Source: JAEUNJ01 sp052035955
GTDB taxonomy: Bacteria > Pseudomonadota > Gammaproteobacteria > Burkholderiales > Rhodocyclaceae
Reading direction: 5' to 3'
Assembly: GCA_052035955.1 (NCBI GenBank)
Contig: JBPOHD010000153.1
Coordinates: 1-12,799 of the forward strand
Length of the DNA: 12,799 bases
Shown here piece by piece: positions 7,378 to 12,799 of the stretch (the stretch's first letter is position 1; every line of letters begins with the position of its first letter). The notes beneath the pieces are model-generated. The model searched no databases. It was not told where the DNA came from and saw only the letters and a list, made by a program, of their open reading frames with translations. Made by a program: the position numbers and the translations under genes.

Positions 7378-8367
7378 TCAGGGCTGGTAGATCCGCGCCC
7401 GGCTGCGGCCCTGCGCCTTGGCATCGTACATGGCCCTGTCGGCGCATTTCATCAGGGTGGCCTCTTCGTTGCCGTGGTCCGGATAGAGGGCGATGCCGAT
7501 GCTGGTGGTCGCCGCCAGGGGCGCGTGGCCATCGACGCTGTAGGGAGGCTCCAGGGCGGTGCAGATCTTCTCTGCGGCCACCAGGGCGTCGCTGTCTTCG
7601 GCGACGTGAGGAAGCAGGACGGCGAATTCGTCGCCGCCCAGGCGTGCCACCGTGTCGGATTCGCGCATGCAGGATTGCATCCTCAGGGCGGCCGCGCGCA
7701 ACACGAGGTCGCCGACATGGTGTCCGTGGGCGTCGTTGATCTGCTTGAACCGGTCCAGGTCGAGGATCATCAGCGCCATGTGCGTGCGCTCGCGCCTGGC
7801 CTGGGAGATGGCGAGCCTCAGGCGGTCCCCGAATAGGGCCCGGTTGGGCAGGTCGGTGAGGAGGTCGTACTGGGCCATGCGGGACAGCTTTTCCTCCATC
7901 GTCTTTCGGTCGGTGATGTCCTTGGAGATGCAGATGACGGAATCGACCTGGCCCTCCTCGTCGAAAATCGGCTTCGCGGTGGTGATGTAGTGGCGGTCGC
8001 CGTCGGGACGCGGCACCCGCACCTCGATGATGCGGGTCTCGGCCTTTTCGAAGACCCATTGGACGGTCGCATAGCGCCGGTCGGCTTCGGCCTTCGGGAA
8101 GAGGTCCCAGATGCTCCTGCCGATGATCTGACCCATGTCCCTGCCGACGCCGTCGGCGAACGCACGATTCACATACCGGTAGCGGCCGTCCCGATAGAAG
8201 GTGAAGATCGGGTCGCTGGATTCGTCCAGCAGCAGGCGATACTCCTCCTTGCTGGCGCGCAGGGCCTCTTCGATCTGCCTGCGTTCGGCGTCCAGGGCCT
8301 CCAGTTCGGCCACGCGCTGGCGCAGCCTGGTCAACTCGTCGAAGAATTCGGATTCGGTCCGGGACAT
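7378..8367 (-). CDS. PAS-GGDEF diguanylate cyclase
   Basis: The 329-residue soluble protein begins with a charged, probably coiled-coil helix (1-45). A PAS domain follows (about 45-155; SSDPIFTFYRDGRYRYVNRA, ending in ISKDITDRK), then a GGDEF domain (about 165-328) starting at YDLLTDLPNRALFGDRL. The active-site motif GGDEF (244-248) is intact, as is the Mg-binding LDLDRFKQIND segment (202-212). RESD (235-238), five residues before GGDEF, matches the RxxD inhibitory site, so it should make c-di-GMP from two GTP and be feedback-inhibited. No EAL domain or membrane segment is present. The ATG at 8367 is chosen because the 40 residues before it (from 8487) are low-complexity and unlike PAS proteins; no clear ribosome site was found for either. 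It is a stand-alone gene between proQ and the dehydrogenase operon's terminator. Confidence 0.9.
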   Translation of the reverse strand: MSRTESEFFDELTRLRQRVAELEALDAERRQIEEALRASKEEYRLLLDESSDPIFTFYRDGRYRYVNRAFADGVGRDMGQIIGRSIWDLFPKAEADRRYATVQWVFEKAETRIIEVRVPRPDGDRHYITTAKPIFDEEGQVDSVICISKDITDRKTMEEKLSRMAQYDLLTDLPNRALFGDRLRLAISQARRERTHMALMILDLDRFKQINDAHGHHVGDLVLRAAALRMQSCMRESDTVARLGGDEFAVLLPHVAEDSDALVAAEKICTALEPPYSVDGHAPLAATTSIGIALYPDHGNEEATLMKCADRAMYDAKAQGRSRARIYQP

Positions 8368-8545
8368 CGGGGCGGCACGCGGGAATCGGGAGGGCAGTCG
8401 CGAAGGATACACAAAGTGGGCACGCCCGCCCCGGTTCGTTGTCCGTCGCGTGGGGATGCCGCCGGCCGCGGCGGCGACGGAGGCCATGACGCCGGATGGC
8501 TCGGGGCCCCGGCCCGGGCCGCGCGGGTCCGTTCGTCGAAAGGAC

Positions 8546-8573
8546 GAAAAAGAAACCCGGCCGGGGCCGGGTT
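8546..8573 (-). terminator. Rho-independent terminator of the acyl-CoA dehydrogenase operon
   Basis: On the minus strand AACCCGGCC-CC-GGCCGGGTT (8573 to 8554) is a perfect inverted repeat, realistically an 8-bp stem with a 4-nt loop. It is followed directly by TTCTTTTT (8553-8546). It lies about 105 nt after the downstream dehydrogenase stop and separates that operon from the GGDEF gene. This is the most convincing terminator in the window. Confidence 0.8.
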
Positions 8574-8576
8574 GAA

Positions 8577-8599
8577 CCGGGTTCCTTGCGGAACCCCGG
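8577..8599 (-). promoter_or_regulatory. Tetraloop hairpin next to the terminator
   Basis: On the minus strand GGTTCC-GCAA-GGAACC forms a stem with a GCAA (GNRA-type) tetraloop, extended outwards by CCGG pairs with one bulged G. It sits only 3 nt before the terminator stem, in the 3' untranslated part of the dehydrogenase transcript. The remainder of the 310-nt gap 8368-8677 shows no gene or convincing promoter. Confidence 0.45.
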
Positions 8600-8677
8600 A
8601 GGAGACGATCCTTGCGCCGGTGTCCTGGCGGGTGGTGAATGCCGCAGGGACCGGGACAATGACGATTGCGTTGCCGC

Positions 8678-9817
8678 TCAGCCCTCGAAAATCTCCCGGG
8701 CGGCGACGGTGCGCATGATCTGGTTGGTGCCGGTGTAGATCTGGATCAGCTTGGCGTCGCGCATCATGCGTTCGACGGGGTAGTCCTTCATGTAGCCGTA
8801 TCCGCCCAGGCATTGCACCGCGTCGGTGGTGACCTTCATTGCCGTGTCGGAGGCGAGGAACTTGGCCATGGCGCAGAACTTGTTGGCTTCCCGCGTATTG
8901 CCCTGGTCGAGCAGCCAGGCGGCCTTGCGGGTCAGTTCCCGCGCGGCCTCGGTCTGGGCCACCATGTCGGCGACCATGAACTGGATGCCCTGGAAATGCT
9001 CGATGGTCTTGCCGAACTGGACCCGGGTCCTGACATAGGCGACGGCCTCGTCGATGGCCCCCTGGGCGAGGCCGACGGCCTGGGCGGCGGCGAACAGCCG
9101 GCTGCATGCCAGCGTGGTCATCAGGTTGGTGAAGCCCTGGCCCTCCTCGCCGAGGCGGTTGTCGGCGGGCACCCGCATGTCCTCGAACAGCAGCTCCGAG
9201 TTGATGGTGCCGCGCATGCCCATCTTGTTCTCGTTCTTGCCGTAGCGCAGGCCGGGAGTGCCCTTCTCGACGACGAAGGCAGTGACGCCCCGGGCGCCCT
9301 TGGCGGTGTCGGTATAGGCATAGACGCTGGTCACGTCGGCGATGGCGCCGTTGGTGATGAAGCACTTCTGGCCGTCGATGCGGTAATGGTCGCCGTCGCG
9401 CACGGCGCGGCTGCGCATGGCCAGCACGTCGGAGCCGGCGCCCGGCTCGGTGATCGCAATGGCCGACACCTTGCCCTCCACCAGGGGCGGCAGGAACTTC
9501 TGTTTCTGTGCTTCGCTGCCATGGTGGAGGATGGGCAGCAGGCCGTCGGCCTGGGCGATCAGGATCAGGGCGGCCGACGCGCTGGCCGTGGCGATGGTCT
9601 CGATGATCTCGGCGAAGGCGCCGAATCCGAGGCCGATGCCGCCGTATTGCTCCGGCACCAGGGGCGCCAGGATGCCCTGCTCGGCGAAAAGTTCGAGGAT
9701 GTCCGAGGGGAACTCGTCCTTTTCGTCGATCTCCGCGGCCCGCGGCCTGACCCGCTCGGCGGCGACGGCGCGGACCGTGTCCAGGATGATCTGCTGTTCT
9801 TCGCTTCTCTGCTGCAT
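8678..9817 (-). CDS. Acyl-CoA dehydrogenase, likely cyclohex-1-ene-1-carboxyl-CoA dehydrogenase
   Basis: The 379-residue FAD enzyme has the full acyl-CoA dehydrogenase fold: helical N-domain (1-115), signature ITEPGAGSD (122-130) with the beta domain, and helical C-domain with RVQFGKTI (265-272) and QCLGGYGY (335-342). The usual catalytic Glu of the C-terminal IYEGT motif is Thr362 (IYTGTNQ). The alternative isovaleryl-type Glu position also lacks Glu (ACSRL, 237-241). Residue 91 is Asp (IAQADGLLP). From memory, structural work on the Geobacter cyclohex-1-ene-1-carboxyl-CoA dehydrogenase ascribed its unusual 1,4-elimination to Asp91 and loss of the Glu base, which is the same pair. The product would be cyclohexa-1,5-diene-1-carboxyl-CoA, the substrate of Dch encoded divergently. 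The ATG has AGGAG about 9 nt upstream; the AliB-like gene ends 33 nt upstream. The dehydrogenase fold is certain; the substrate is a strong inference. Confidence 0.8.
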   Translation of the reverse strand: MQQRSEEQQIILDTVRAVAAERVRPRAAEIDEKDEFPSDILELFAEQGILAPLVPEQYGGIGLGFGAFAEIIETIATASASAALILIAQADGLLPILHHGSEAQKQKFLPPLVEGKVSAIAITEPGAGSDVLAMRSRAVRDGDHYRIDGQKCFITNGAIADVTSVYAYTDTAKGARGVTAFVVEKGTPGLRYGKNENKMGMRGTINSELLFEDMRVPADNRLGEEGQGFTNLMTTLACSRLFAAAQAVGLAQGAIDEAVAYVRTRVQFGKTIEHFQGIQFMVADMVAQTEAARELTRKAAWLLDQGNTREANKFCAMAKFLASDTAMKVTTDAVQCLGGYGYMKDYPVERMMRDAKLIQIYTGTNQIMRTVAAREIFEG

Positions 9818-9850
9818 GTTCTGGCTCCTTCGGGGTTTCGGTGCGCCGCT

Positions 9851-10999
9851 TCAGGGCGCCAACTGGGAGATCATCTTGCGGGCGATGATGTTCTTCATGA
9901 TGTTGGCCATGCCGTCGCCGATCTGCAGGCCGAGCACGTCCCGGTAACGCTGGCCGAAGGCATAGTCGCCGCCGTAGCCGCCGTGGCCGTGGGTCAGCAG
10001 GCACTGGTGGATGATCTCGCAGGCCATCTTGGGCGCCCACCACTTGCACATGGCCGCTTCCGAGGTGTGGGGCAGGCCCTGGTCCTTGAGCCACAGGGTG
10101 CGCAGGCACAGGGCGCGGCAGGCCTCGTAGTAGGTTTCGGCCTCGGCCAGGGGGAAGGTCACGCCCTGGAAGTCGCCGATGGGCTTGCCGAAGGCCTCCC
10201 GTTCCTGGGTGTAGCGCCAGGCCTCGTCCAGGGACGCCCGGGCCACCCCCATGCACTGGATGCCGATGAGGGCGCGGCTGTAGTCGAAGCCCTTCATGAC
10301 CTGGACGAAGCCCTGGCCCTCGTCGCCCAGCATCATCTCGCCGGGCACGCGCACGTTGTCGAAGAAGATGGAGCCGCGCCCCACGGGCCGGGTGCCGATG
10401 TCGTCGAAGCTGGTGCGCGTGATCCCGGGCTGCTCCAGGGGCACGAGGAAGGCGCTGATGCCGTGGGCGCGCTGGGCCTCGTCGCCGGTGCGAGCGAAGA
10501 CCACGGCCACGTCGGCCTGGGTGGCCATGGAGATCGAAGTCTTCTCCCCGTTCAGCACGAAATCGCCGCCGTCACGGCTGGCGCGCAGCTTCAGGCGGGC
10601 GGCGTCGGAACCGGCGCTGGGCTCGGTGAGGGCGATGGCGATCAGTTGCTCGCCGCTGATCACCTTGCCCAGCCAGTCCCGGGCCGCGTCGGTGCGCGCG
10701 TAGTGGGCGACGATCTGCCCGCACAGGGAGGTGAGGAGATTCACGTAGGAGACGTTGAAGTCGCTGTAGGCGATCTGTTCCAGCAGCAGGCCGCTGGTGA
10801 CGCAATCCAGGCCCATGCCGCCGACGGACTCCGGCAGTTCGGGGCCGAGGAAGCCCAGTTCGCCCATCTCCCGGACGACGTCGCGTTCGATGCAGCCGGC
10901 TTTCTCTCGTTCGCGGTAGCCGGGCGCCAGGCGATTGCGGCCGAATCGGCGGGCGGTTTCGATCAAGGCTTCCTGCTCTGATGAAAGGCTGAAATCCAT
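9851..10999 (-). CDS. aliB: Acyl-CoA dehydrogenase, AliB-like (probable cyclohexanecarboxyl-CoA dehydrogenase)
   Basis: The 382-residue FAD enzyme has signature ALTEPSAGSD (123-132), REAFGKPIGDFQ (267-278) and HGHGGYGGDYAF (337-348). The C-terminal base position reads IGDGMANIM, so Asp362 replaces the usual Glu. The N-terminal REMGELGFLGPELPESVGG and SDFNVSYVNLL resemble what I remember of AliB, which oxidises cyclohexanecarboxyl-CoA to the 1-ene. That substrate would feed the dehydrogenase encoded 33 nt downstream. The start at 10999 is preferred over the in-frame ATG at 11035. GGAGGAG lies 8 nt upstream of it, MDFSLSSEQ is the normal family N-terminus, and 11035 falls inside the -10 box. 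The gene is first in a two-gene operon with a near-consensus promoter. Other cyclic or branched acyl-CoA substrates remain possible. Confidence 0.72.
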   Translation of the reverse strand: MDFSLSSEQEALIETARRFGRNRLAPGYREREKAGCIERDVVREMGELGFLGPELPESVGGMGLDCVTSGLLLEQIAYSDFNVSYVNLLTSLCGQIVAHYARTDAARDWLGKVISGEQLIAIALTEPSAGSDAARLKLRASRDGGDFVLNGEKTSISMATQADVAVVFARTGDEAQRAHGISAFLVPLEQPGITRTSFDDIGTRPVGRGSIFFDNVRVPGEMMLGDEGQGFVQVMKGFDYSRALIGIQCMGVARASLDEAWRYTQEREAFGKPIGDFQGVTFPLAEAETYYEACRALCLRTLWLKDQGLPHTSEAAMCKWWAPKMACEIIHQCLLTHGHGGYGGDYAFGQRYRDVLGLQIGDGMANIMKNIIARKMISQLAP

Positions 11000-11030
11000 C
11001 CTCGCTGCTCCTCCGTTCTTGGATGGGGGA

Positions 11031-11059
11031 ATCATAGGGGGATCCCTTTAACGTGTCAA
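11031..11059 (-). promoter_or_regulatory. Sigma70 promoter of the dehydrogenase operon
   Basis: On the minus strand, -35 TTGACA (11059-11054), a 17-nt spacer and -10 TATGAT (11036-11031) give five of six -10 bases and a perfect -35. Transcription should start near 11024, leaving about 25 nt of leader with the ribosome site before the ATG at 10999. Confidence 0.85.
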
Positions 11060-11069
11060 TATATTGTTA
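11054..11069. promoter_or_regulatory. 16-bp imperfect palindrome, candidate operator (left copy)
   Basis: TGTCAATATATTGTTA has a perfect 10-bp core palindrome CAATATATTG; 6 of 8 base pairs of the whole element are symmetric. It contains the -35 box of the minus-strand promoter. The form TGTnAATnnATTn is shared with 11208-11223 (12 of 16 positions identical). Location over -35 suggests a repressor site; the regulator is not in the window as far as can be told. Confidence 0.6.
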
Positions 11070-11207
11070 TACGACGCCCGGAAGGACGATACTTCTGGCG
11101 TGCCTGGGGAAGGCTGGATTGGGCATGGAATAGGAGTTGGTGCTTGTGTTACGGATTCCTGATCTGCTCCGGCCAGTCCGTGCGAGCCGGCGTGACCATG
11201 GTTACTG

Positions 11208-11223
11208 TGTAAATGTATTGACA
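11208..11223. promoter_or_regulatory. 16-bp imperfect palindrome, candidate operator (right copy)
   Basis: TGTAAATGTATTGACA fits TGTnAATnnATTnACA and ends exactly with the -35 box of the dch promoter. The promoter-facing half TATTGACA is identical to that of the left copy, read from its own promoter. Centre-to-centre distance between copies is 154 bp. An overlapping direct repeat ATGTAT-tgac-ATGTAT (11213-11228) is also present. Confidence 0.6.
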
Positions 11224-11246
11224 TGTATCCTCCGGGCGACTAATCT
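11218..11246 (+). promoter_or_regulatory. Sigma70 promoter of the dch-had operon
   Basis: -35 TTGACA (11218-11223), a 17-nt spacer and -10 TAATCT (11241-11246). Transcription should begin near 11253, giving a leader of about 60 nt before the dch ATG. Together with the opposite promoter it fills the 313-nt gap 11000-11312; the middle (11070-11200) shows no gene and no FNR-like box. Confidence 0.8.
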
Positions 11247-11312
11247 TCGGCCGGTTGGTGCCACAGGGCGGTGCCGACGAACTCGACGATCTATTCTGAC
11301 CAGGACCCTCCC

Positions 11313-12083
11313 ATGACCTACCAAAGCATCACCGCGAGCGTCGAATCCGGCCTTGCCACCTTGACGCTCAACCGGGCGCCGCTGAACGTGCTGGACATTG
11401 CCACGATGGAAGAGATGGACGGTGCGCTGGCGGCGCTGGCCGGGGACGCCTCGATCCGGCTGCTGGTCGTCACCGCCGCGGGCGAGAAGGCCTTCTCGGC
11501 CGGCGTCGAAGTGGCCGACCACACCCCGGACAAGGTGGATCGCATGATCGAGGTCTTCCATTCCGTCATCCGGCGCCTGGAAGGCTTTCCCGTCCCCACG
11601 CTTGCCGCCGTCAATGGCGCCGCCCTCGGTGGCGGGCTCGAAGTCGCCCTGGCCTGCGACATGATCGTCGCCACCACCGGCGCCAAGCTGGGCCAGCCCG
11701 AGATCAAGCTGGCCGTCTTTCCCCCCGTCGCCGCCGTCCTCCTGCCGCGCCTGCTGCCCCCTGCCCGGGCCCACGAACTGCTTTACGGCGGCGGCACCCT
11801 CACCGCCGGCGAAGCCCTGCAATACGGCCTGCTCAACCGCGTCTTCGCCCGCGAGAGCTTCGCCGCCGACGTGCAGGCCTTCGCCGCCCCCTTCCTCGAC
11901 CTCTCCCGGGCCGCCCTCGCCGCGACCCGCCAGGCCGTCCGCCTGGCCGCCGGCAAGAGTTTCGCTGCCGCCCTGACCGAGGTCGAAGGCCTCTACCTGC
12001 GGGAGCTCATGGCCACCGCCGACGCCAAGGAAGGCCTCGACGCCTTCCTCGCCAGGCGCAAGCCCGTCTGGCAGCACCGGTAA
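11313..12083 (+). CDS. dch: Cyclohexa-1,5-diene-1-carbonyl-CoA hydratase (crotonase family)
   Basis: The 256-residue crotonase-fold protein should add water to cyclohexa-1,5-diene-1-carbonyl-CoA, giving 6-hydroxycyclohex-1-ene-1-carbonyl-CoA in the anaerobic benzoyl-CoA pathway. Oxyanion-hole regions are FSAGVEV (61-67) and GAALGGGLE (102-110). Both crotonase glutamates are present, E110 and E130 (GQPEIKL). VADHTPDKVDRMIEVFH (67-83) and AVFPPVAAV (134-142) are the features I associate with Dch/BamR rather than ordinary enoyl-CoA hydratases. The ATG at 11313 has AGGA about 8 nt upstream; a GTG at 11271 would add 14 residues without family likeness. had follows after 65 nt, as in known benzoyl-CoA clusters, which supports the call. 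The codon pattern shifts within the gene towards C-ending codons. Confidence 0.82.
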   Translation: MTYQSITASVESGLATLTLNRAPLNVLDIATMEEMDGALAALAGDASIRLLVVTAAGEKAFSAGVEVADHTPDKVDRMIEVFHSVIRRLEGFPVPTLAAVNGAALGGGLEVALACDMIVATTGAKLGQPEIKLAVFPPVAAVLLPRLLPPARAHELLYGGGTLTAGEALQYGLLNRVFARESFAADVQAFAAPFLDLSRAALAATRQAVRLAAGKSFAAALTEVEGLYLRELMATADAKEGLDAFLARRKPVWQHR

Positions 12084-12148
12084 GCCGACCCGATCCCCAC
12101 AGCGAATCCGACTTCCCCCCTCGACCCACGCCGACGGAGACACCCCCC

Positions 12149-12799
12149 ATGATTCCCAGCCACATCGACACCTGGCAGATGACCGAGCCCGGCAAGCTCG
12201 CCAGGACCCGCATTCCCATGCCCGCCCTCGGTCCCGACGACGTCGTCGTCGAGATCGCCGGCTGCGGCGTCTGCCACACCGACCTCTCCTACTTCTACAT
12301 GGGCGTGCCCACGATCCAGAAGCCGCCCCTCTCCCTCGGCCACGAGATCTCCGGCCGCGTCATCGGCGGCCGCGCCGACCTGGTCGGCAAGGAAGTCATC
12401 ATCCCCGCCGTCATTCCCTGCGGCGACTGCGACATCTGCAAGAGCGGGCGCAGCAACCGCTGCCTCGACCAGCACATGCCCGGCTACAGCATGGGCATCT
12501 ACGGTGGCTTCTCCAGCCACATCGTCGTCGGCGGCCGCTTCCTCTGCGTCGTCGAGGATCGCGGCGCCATGCCCCTCGAACACCTGTCGGTGGTCGCCGA
12601 CGCCGTCACCACCCCCTACCAGGCCGGCTGCCGGGCCAACCTCGGCCCCGGTGACGTCGCCATCGTCATCGGCGCCGCCGGCGGCGTCGGCTCCTTCATG
12701 ACCCAGACCGCCAAGGGCATGGGCGCCCGCGCCGTCATCGGCATCGACATCAACGAAGAGAAGCTGCAGATGATGACCCGGTACGGCGCCGACTTCGTC
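12149..12799 (+). CDS. had: 6-hydroxycyclohex-1-ene-1-carbonyl-CoA dehydrogenase, N-terminal part (cut by window edge)
   Basis: The 217 codons to the right edge cover about 60% of a zinc-type medium-chain dehydrogenase of about 360 residues. It should oxidise 6-hydroxycyclohex-1-ene-1-carbonyl-CoA to the 6-oxo compound with NAD+. Visible features are the opening HIDTWQMTEPGKL and catalytic zinc ligands C42 (GCGVCHTD) and H65/E66 (GHE). D151 (VVADAVTTPYQA) sits where many ADHs have the third ligand Cys. The structural-zinc cysteines are C91, C94, C97 and C105. A Rossmann glycine motif GAAGGVG (175-181) and D200 for NAD specificity follow. MPGYSMGIYGGFSSHI closely resembles Thauera Had as remembered. 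The ATG has GGAGA 8 nt upstream. It is second in the operon after dch; the ring hydrolase oah would be expected next. Third positions are strongly C-rich (Val nearly always GTC). Confidence 0.92.
   Translation, partial: MIPSHIDTWQMTEPGKLARTRIPMPALGPDDVVVEIAGCGVCHTDLSYFYMGVPTIQKPPLSLGHEISGRVIGGRADLVGKEVIIPAVIPCGDCDICKSGRSNRCLDQHMPGYSMGIYGGFSSHIVVGGRFLCVVEDRGAMPLEHLSVVADAVTTPYQAGCRANLGPGDVAIVIGAAGGVGSFMTQTAKGMGARAVIGIDINEEKLQMMTRYGADFV

Noticed and set aside
6764..8659. One long minus-strand frame of 631 codons that includes ProQ at its C-terminus
   Set aside because: Only the last 138 codons look like protein. The part before is Arg/Pro-rich antisense-type sequence overlapping the GGDEF gene, and a TTG with a ribosome site starts the real ProQ.
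8331..10256. A 641-codon minus-strand frame overlapping the two dehydrogenases in another frame
   Set aside because: The sequence is Arg/Pro/Gly/His-rich shadow coding and crosses the terminator region; it has no domain and no ribosome site.
8666..10981. A 771-codon open frame on the plus strand opposite both acyl-CoA dehydrogenases
   Set aside because: Its protein is dominated by Gly, Ala, Val, His and Asp with no domain, as expected for the antisense of high-GC genes. The minus-strand genes have clear family motifs.
11000..11035. ATG at 11035 as start of the AliB-like dehydrogenase
   Set aside because: It lies within the -10 box of the operon promoter and before the ribosome site, so it cannot be on the predicted transcript.
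11070..11200. FNR-type box (TTGAT-N4-ATCAA) expected for an anaerobic pathway
   Set aside because: None was found by eye in the divergent control region; oxygen control, if any, must act elsewhere or through another protein.
11271..11312. GTG at 11271 as start of dch
   Set aside because: No ribosome site is seen for it, and the extra 14 residues are unlike crotonase-family N-termini; ATG at 11313 fits better.
1..12799. Mobile elements, CRISPR arrays, tRNA or rRNA genes
   Set aside because: No transposase or integrase motifs, no regularly spaced direct repeats and no tRNA-like cloverleaf were seen on either strand.

Overview
The window is a high-GC chromosomal stretch that looks like a denitrifying betaproteobacterium of the Rhodocyclaceae/Zoogloeaceae type (Thauera, Azoarcus and Aromatoleum relatives). 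This rests on recognised protein families, above all the anaerobic benzoyl-CoA pathway enzymes Dch and Had, and a short ProQ; no database search was possible. Thirteen protein genes are supported, two of them cut by the window ends. No rRNA, tRNA, CRISPR array, insertion sequence or phage gene was seen.

Left part (1-5078): on the minus strand an AMP-forming acyl-CoA synthetase (GTG start) is followed by etfB, the beta subunit of electron transfer flavoprotein, which runs off the left edge. Divergent from the ligase is a two-gene signalling operon: a soluble PAS-PAS hybrid histidine kinase with a C-terminal receiver, and an OmpR/PhoB-type response regulator whose start codon lies 2 nt after the kinase stop.

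Middle part (5079-8367): a TPR protein on the plus strand meets a convergent group of minus-strand genes: a small Cys-rich putative lipoprotein, a 72-residue hypothetical, a short ProQ/FinO RNA chaperone with a TTG start, and a PAS-GGDEF diguanylate cyclase. These look like ordinary accessory or housekeeping genes.

Right part (8368-12799): this is the most interesting region. On the minus strand, two acyl-CoA dehydrogenases form an operon closed by a good intrinsic terminator. The upstream one resembles AliB, cyclohexanecarboxyl-CoA dehydrogenase. The downstream one lacks the usual catalytic glutamate (Thr362) and has aspartate at residue 91, the two hallmarks reported for cyclohex-1-ene-1-carboxyl-CoA dehydrogenase. 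Divergently, on the plus strand, lie dch (cyclohexa-1,5-diene-1-carbonyl-CoA hydratase) and had (6-hydroxycyclohex-1-ene-1-carbonyl-CoA dehydrogenase, cut by the right edge). Near-consensus sigma70 promoters face outwards from the 313-bp gap. Each has its -35 box inside a related 16-bp imperfect palindrome, which suggests one repressor controls both operons.

Taken together, the genes could convert cyclohexanecarboxyl-CoA to the cyclohexenyl-CoA, then to the 1,5-dienoyl-CoA, then through Dch and Had towards ring hydrolysis. That joins the benzoyl-CoA pathway below its ATP-dependent ring reductase. ETF (etfB) would take electrons from both dehydrogenases, and the ligase may supply a CoA ester, though its substrate is not determined.
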